From NCBI GenBank assembly GCA_964494385.1, contig CAZBSE010000035.1:1-9604 (forward strand): a stretch of DNA of 9,604 bases. The letters run 5' to 3'. The stretch comes from CAZBSE01 sp964494385 (GTDB lineage: Bacteria > Actinomycetota > Humimicrobiia > Humimicrobiales > Humimicrobiaceae). The translations under genes and the position numbers were made by a program. Positions 6,593 through 9,604 of this stretch are shown piece by piece; position 1 is the stretch's first letter; each line of letters begins with the position of its first letter. The notes under the pieces are model-generated. The model did not search any database, had not been told where the DNA came from, and was given only the letters and a program-made list of their open reading frames with translations.

Positions 6593-7585
6593 TTATTTAT
6601 ATATTTCTTTTATCTCTTCCAGTGTCATGGATTTGTAGTCTCCTGCATGACCCGCAGTGCCAAAATCAATCATTTTGCCCTTAACCATCTGGTAAACTGC
6701 TTCTCTTGCGGCTCCAAAATAAGTCCTGGGATCAAAGGCATCCAGATGTTCGCTAAGATACTTCCTTACCGCCCCTGTCATAGCCAGTCTTCCGTCTGTA
6801 TCAACGTTTATTTTCCTGATTCCCCTTTTTATGGCCTCCTGGATGCTTTCCATGGGCACTCCCATTGTTTTTTCCAGCTTTCCGCCGTATTTGTTTATAA
6901 CCTCGATTAGCTCCCGAGGTACGGAAGATGAGCCGTGCATAACCAGCGGGACTCCCGGAATCTTTTTTACCACTTCATTTATTATATCCAGGGCCAGAGT
7001 TGGTTTTGCCTTGAATTTATATGCCCCGTGGCTGGTTCCTATTGCAAGAGCAAGCGCATCTATGCCTGTAAGCTTTATGAACTTTACAGCTTCGTCAGGA
7101 TCGGTAAGTTTGACCGTACCCGAGCCGACGCCGTCTTCTATCCCCCCAAGTGTTCCCAGCTCTCCCTCAACGGATACCCCGAACTTATGGGCGTAGTTTA
7201 CCACTTCGGTGGTAACTTCAACATTTTCATCAAAAGTGGTGGGGGTCTTGGAATCCTCTTTCAGCGAGCCGTCAATCATAACTGATGTAAAACCCAGCTC
7301 TATGGCCTGCTTGCAGGTCTCAAGGCTGTTTCCATGGTCAAGATGCAGCACGATGGGGATACCGGGATTATCCTCAACTGCGGCAGCAGCCAGATACTTT
7401 ATATAAGCCATATTGGTATATTTCAGTGCTCCCCTGCTTGCCTGGATAATTACCGGCGATTGCGTTTCACTGGCCGCCCTCATTATCCCCTGGATCTGCT
7501 CCATATTATTAACATTATAGGCTCCCACTCCGTAATCACTTTTTATAGCCTCATCTAAAACCTGTTTTAACGGTACTAATGGCAT
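6593..7585 (-). CDS. fba: Class II fructose-bisphosphate aldolase
   Basis: Zinc-dependent aldolase, 330 residues, for the reversible cleavage of fructose 1,6-bisphosphate to dihydroxyacetone phosphate and glyceraldehyde 3-phosphate in glycolysis and gluconeogenesis. Key motifs are GVGAYNVNN (19-27), the active-site HLDHG (81-85, catalytic D83 and zinc ligand H84), EGELG (140-144), GTSHGAYK (183-190, zinc ligand H186), VMHGSSS (215-221, zinc ligand H217) and KINVDTDGRLA (258-268). It is close to the usual length of the class IIB type and appears complete. The ATG at 7585 has a strong AAGGAGG four bases upstream. A promoter with a 20-bp palindrome lies in the gap before it. It is flanked by the GAF-ANTAR gene upstream and the glutamate synthase operon downstream, each with its own signals, so it is probably a separate transcript with possible read-through. 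Tagatose-bisphosphate aldolase is a relative that cannot be fully excluded. Confidence 0.95.
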   Translation of the reverse strand: MPLVPLKQVLDEAIKSDYGVGAYNVNNMEQIQGIMRAASETQSPVIIQASRGALKYTNMAYIKYLAAAAVEDNPGIPIVLHLDHGNSLETCKQAIELGFTSVMIDGSLKEDSKTPTTFDENVEVTTEVVNYAHKFGVSVEGELGTLGGIEDGVGSGTVKLTDPDEAVKFIKLTGIDALALAIGTSHGAYKFKAKPTLALDIINEVVKKIPGVPLVMHGSSSVPRELIEVINKYGGKLEKTMGVPMESIQEAIKRGIRKINVDTDGRLAMTGAVRKYLSEHLDAFDPRTYFGAAREAVYQMVKGKMIDFGTAGHAGDYKSMTLEEIKEIYK

Positions 7586-7631
7586 CGGTCCTCCTTGTAG
7601 ATATATAGGTTCTTAAATTAAAATTTTTATA

Positions 7632-7659
7632 ATTATACCACCATAGAAATTAATTTCTA
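7632..7659 (-). promoter_or_regulatory. Probable promoter of the aldolase gene
   Basis: A perfect -10 TATAAT (7637-7632) preceded by TGG (extended -10), a 16-base spacer and a weak -35 TAGAAA (7659-7654). Transcription would start near 7625, about 40 bases before the aldolase ATG. The weak -35 is compensated by the extended -10 and lies wholly inside a perfect palindrome. Confidence 0.65.
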
Positions 7660-7661
7660 TG
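7642..7661. promoter_or_regulatory. 20-bp perfect palindrome over the aldolase promoter (operator candidate)
   Basis: CATAGAAATTAATTTCTATG is a perfect 20-bp palindrome covering the -35 and most of the spacer of the aldolase promoter. It has no loop and no T run on either side that would make it a good terminator, although it also lies 17 bases after the GAF-ANTAR stop codon. The position suggests binding by a dimeric repressor or activator that is not identified here. Confidence 0.5.
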
Positions 7662-7678
7662 CCCAAAAAACAGTAACT

Positions 7679-8395
7679 TTACATACTCTTCATCTCATGG
7701 GAAAGCACTATCGCTTCCGCTACTTCCCTCATCGGTTTTCTGTTATCCATGGCAAATTTCTGGATCTTCCTGAATGCTTCTTCTTCGGTCAGCCCGTTCT
7801 CCTTCATAAGTATGCCCTTGGCTTTCTCTACCATTTTTCTGGTCTCCAGTTCCTCTCTTATTACCTTTGTCTCCACCACCAGCCGGTAGTTTTCAATTAC
7901 TATGGCTGCCTGATCTGCCACTGTTTTTAAGATATTTACTTCATAATCACTGAACCTATGGAGCTCCGAAGTATATACCGTGAGCGCTCCTATTACTTTC
8001 CCTTTTACATGAAGGGGCACGCAGAGCAGGGATACCAGACCTTCCCTACCGGCTATTTCCCGATACTTGTAATTCTTATCTTCCAGGATATTGTATATGA
8101 CCATAGGCTTATTCTCCTGGGCCACCTTTCCCGCAACTCCTTCACCCAGCTTTAGCGGGTTCTTATTTATATATTCCCTGCTCATGCTCTGGGTGGCTTT
8201 AATGACAAGCTCTTTACTCTTGGGGTCAAGGAGCATAAGGGAGCATATCTTGGATCCCAGGACCTCTGCGGTAACCGTGACGATAAGCTTCAAGATATCT
8301 TCAAGGTAAAGGTCAGACGTTACTGCTTCGCTTATCTTAGATAATGCTCCTATTATATCTTTTGCGTTCTCTAACTTTTTATTTTCACCGCTCAT
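7679..8395 (-). CDS. GAF-ANTAR RNA-binding antitermination regulator
   Basis: A 238-residue regulator. Residues about 20-170 form a GAF sensor domain, with GEGVAGKVAQ near 84-93, SLLCVPLHVKGKVIGALTVY near 122-141 and FSDYEVNILKTVADQAAIVIEN near 148-169. A helical linker leads to a C-terminal ANTAR domain (about 178-232) with the signature MVEKAKGILMKENGLTEEEAFRKIQKFA and a closing REVAEAIV helix. ANTAR domains bind dual-hexaloop RNAs and prevent transcription termination. Such an RNA lies in the leader of the glutamate synthase operon, making that operon the likely target. The GAF ligand cannot be read from the sequence. An in-frame TTG at 8401 would add two residues, but the ATG at 8395 is preferred because GTGAG lies 8 bases before it and only 2 bases before the TTG. 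There is no phosphoacceptor receiver domain, so control is probably by ligand or partner rather than phosphorylation. Confidence 0.9.
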   Translation of the reverse strand: MSGENKKLENAKDIIGALSKISEAVTSDLYLEDILKLIVTVTAEVLGSKICSLMLLDPKSKELVIKATQSMSREYINKNPLKLGEGVAGKVAQENKPMVIYNILEDKNYKYREIAGREGLVSLLCVPLHVKGKVIGALTVYTSELHRFSDYEVNILKTVADQAAIVIENYRLVVETKVIREELETRKMVEKAKGILMKENGLTEEEAFRKIQKFAMDNRKPMREVAEAIVLSHEMKSM

Positions 8396-8437
8396 GGCCA
8401 AATCTCACTTTTATAATATAAAGGAACTGAAAAATTA

Positions 8438-8466
8438 ATTATATTACATAAAACTCCAAAATTGAA
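8438..8466 (-). promoter_or_regulatory. Weak candidate promoter of the GAF-ANTAR gene
   Basis: A perfect -10 TATAAT (8443-8438) sits 17 bases after a poor -35 TTCAAT (8466-8461). It lies about 40 bases before the GAF-ANTAR ATG. Another possibility in the same gap is TTGTAA-18-TATATA (8510-8481). The region is AT-rich, so both are tentative. Confidence 0.35.
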
Positions 8467-8503
8467 TAAACGCCTCAAACTATATATGGTAACCATTGAA
8501 GTA

Positions 8504-8532
8504 TTTACAAAAGGTTATAATATGGATAGAAT
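8504..8532 (+). promoter_or_regulatory. Promoter of tRNA-Glu
   Basis: The -35 TTTACA (8504-8509), a 17-base spacer and -10 TAGAAT (8527-8532) place the transcription start at about 8539-8541, just before the mature tRNA 5' end at 8543. A TATAAT at 8516-8521 is too close to this -35 and has no -35 of its own. Confidence 0.6.
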
Positions 8533-8542
8533 TCTAAACTGT

Positions 8543-8618
8543 GGCGCATTCGTCTAGTGGCCTAGGACATGGCCCTCTCACGGCTAAAACAGGGGTTCAA
8601 GTCCCCTATGCGCTACCA
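8543..8618 (+). tRNA. tRNA-Glu (anticodon CTC), with encoded CCA
   Basis: A complete 76-base cloverleaf. The acceptor stem is GGCGCAT/ATGCGCT with discriminator A and encoded CCA. The D arm has GTC/GAC pairing. The anticodon stem is TGGCC/GGCTA with the 7-base loop CTCTCAC, giving anticodon CTC, which reads GAG. The T arm is AGGGG-TTCAAGT-CCCCT. The GGCCC...GGCTAA context and overall shape match bacterial tRNA-Glu. A single promoter precedes it, and no other tRNA is adjacent. Confidence 0.95.
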
Positions 8619-8654
8619 TATTATTCTTGATCACACCTATACCTTTGGTAGTCC

Positions 8655-8683
8655 TTGAATTTTAATAATAATACTAATATAAT
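8655..8683 (+). promoter_or_regulatory. Promoter of msrA
   Basis: The -35 TTGAAT (8655-8660), an exact 17-base spacer and a perfect -10 TATAAT (8678-8683) give a start near 8690 and a short leader ending in AGGAGG (8702-8707), 10 bases before the ATG. An inverted repeat AATACTA (8670-8676) / TAGTATT (8692-8698) brackets the -10 and the likely start site and could be an operator. Confidence 0.7.
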
Positions 8684-8717
8684 AGCAATAGTAGTATTTA
8701 CAGGAGGATAAAATAAA

Positions 8718-9371
8718 ATGAAAAAATTATTAATATTAATATTTATTATTCAATTGCTGATACCGACATCATTTCTTACTGCGGGATGCAGACTCACAGA
8801 ACAAGAAGAAATAACTGATAAAGAAATGGAAATTGATGAGGGAACGGAAATCGCAGTTTTTGGCGGCGGCTGCTTCTGGAGTATTGAAGCCATATATTCT
8901 CAGTTAAAAGGAGTAATTGATGCTGAAGCAGGTTATGCAGGAGGCTTTAAGGAAAATCCGACATATGATGAGATTTGCATGACCGATACCGGACATGCAG
9001 AGGTAGTTAAAATTACATTTGATCCAAATATTATAAGTTACAGCAAATTACTGGAGATATTCTTCTATGTTCATGATCCTACCACCTTGAACAGGCAAGG
9101 AAATGATGCGGGGGAACAATATCGTTCTATAATTCTATATACCAGTACTGAACAGGAAATAACTGCGAAAGAATTTATTAATGGACTGGAAGAGGATGAA
9201 GTTTATTCAGATCCCATAGTTACTAAAGTCGAGCCGCTTGATAAATATTATAGCGCAGAGGATTATCACCAGGAATACTATAAAAACAACTCTACTGAGC
9301 CTTATTGTGAAGTAATAATTTCTCCTAAAATTGAAAAATTCCAGGATAAGTTTGCCGATTTACTAAAATAA
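8718..9371 (+). CDS. msrA: Peptide methionine sulfoxide reductase MsrA, predicted lipoprotein
   Basis: Reduces the S-epimer of methionine sulfoxide in oxidised proteins. The MsrA domain (about 44-217) contains the catalytic GGCFWS with C52, AGYAGG (71-76), a TGHAEV segment (91-96), HDPTTLNRQGNDAGEQYRS (119-137), EDYHQEYY (181-188) and PYCEVI with a second cysteine C197. The first 23 residues are a hydrophobic signal peptide (MKKLLILIFIIQLLIP...) ending in LTAG-C24, a plausible lipobox, followed by an acidic linker to about residue 43. This predicts a lipid-anchored enzyme outside the cytoplasmic membrane, whereas most MsrA proteins are cytoplasmic. The ATG has AGGAGG upstream and a near-consensus promoter, and the gene appears to be transcribed alone. 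Its codon use is more AT-rich than the minus-strand operon, which may mark a separate origin, but this was judged by eye. Confidence 0.95.
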   Translation: MKKLLILIFIIQLLIPTSFLTAGCRLTEQEEITDKEMEIDEGTEIAVFGGGCFWSIEAIYSQLKGVIDAEAGYAGGFKENPTYDEICMTDTGHAEVVKITFDPNIISYSKLLEIFFYVHDPTTLNRQGNDAGEQYRSIILYTSTEQEITAKEFINGLEEDEVYSDPIVTKVEPLDKYYSAEDYHQEYYKNNSTEPYCEVIISPKIEKFQDKFADLLK

Positions 9372-9604
9372 TGAATTTATCCGGAAGTCGGATGTAATAT
9401 GTTACTTACCTGATAATGCAAAAGAAGAGGTTAAATATATACTATTTATAAGATATTATCTTAATTCTAATCCTAAAAGTTCTTACTATCGCACCCTATG
9501 CTCTGCCATACTTGACAAGTCATTGGCATACGCTTCTTTTTGCTGCTTTATCAAACTTAAAAACAGAGACTATAAGTCCTTGATGCTACCTGATATAAGC
9601 ACCT
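9372..9604 (+). other. Right-edge region with no recognised gene; start-less open frame running off the window
   Basis: After the msrA stop there is a small hairpin ATCCG-GAAGT-CGGAT (9379-9393) without a T run, so it is not a convincing terminator. One plus-strand frame stays open from just after the msrA stop to the window end (about 75 codons). It has no plausible start codon or ribosome binding site near its beginning, and I recognise no family in its translation. It could be chance, a decayed gene or mobile-element remnant, or the edge of a gene continuing beyond the window. Confidence 0.25.

Noticed and set aside
8396..8401. TTG start of the GAF-ANTAR protein at 8401
   Set aside because: The only ribosome-binding-like sequence is 2 bases from the TTG but 8 bases from the ATG at 8395.
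8516..8521. TATAAT as the -10 of the tRNA promoter
   Set aside because: It is only 6 bases from the TTTACA -35 and has no other -35 at a usable distance. TAGAAT at 17-base spacing fits better.
8543..8618. tRNA-Glu as the attachment site of an integrated element
   Set aside because: No repeat of the tRNA 3' end and no integrase or phage gene is seen within the window.

Overview
The window shows a moderately low-GC bacterium with Gram-positive-like signals: consensus -35/-10 promoters and AAGGAGG or GAGGTGA ribosome binding sites. The gene content (split Fe-S glutamate synthase, many [4Fe-4S] clusters) suggests an anaerobe, for example a Firmicutes-like or deep actinobacterial lineage. That placement is inference. 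Most of the window is coded on the minus strand; a tRNA and one gene at the right end are on the plus strand.

Layout, in the direction of minus-strand transcription. A GAF-ANTAR RNA-binding antiterminator (8395-7679) comes first, then a class II fructose-bisphosphate aldolase (7585-6593) with its own promoter and a perfect 20-bp palindrome over that promoter's -35. A strong extended -10 promoter sits just after the aldolase stop. It starts a leader of about 125 nt that opens a tight five-gene operon (6414-1003). In order these are a class II glutamine amidotransferase, the FMN/Fe-S glutamate synthase core with an N-terminal ferredoxin domain, a protein with four [4Fe-4S] sites, an FAD/NAD(P)H oxidoreductase, and a GXGXG-domain subunit. 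Together they form a dispersed glutamate synthase: glutamine hydrolysis, ammonia transfer, reductive amination of 2-oxoglutarate, and a separate electron-input module. A DUF72 gene (860-120) follows, separated from the operon by an AT-rich gap containing an RNA hairpin.

The most interesting element is the operon leader. It contains two adjacent small hairpins, each with a six-base loop carrying A at position 1 and G at position 4. The second hairpin shares bases with an intrinsic terminator that ends about 30 nt before the first glutamate synthase gene. This is the published architecture of an ANTAR target RNA (dual hexaloop plus mutually exclusive terminator), and a GAF-ANTAR protein is encoded about 1.3 kb upstream of the operon. 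The model is that ligand sensing by the GAF domain controls ANTAR binding, which stabilises the hexaloops, blocks the terminator and switches on glutamate synthesis.

On the plus strand are tRNA-Glu(CTC) with its own promoter and a predicted lipoprotein form of methionine sulfoxide reductase A with its own promoter. The last 230 bases hold no recognisable gene, only a start-less open frame running off the edge. No transposase, CRISPR array or other obvious mobile element was seen.
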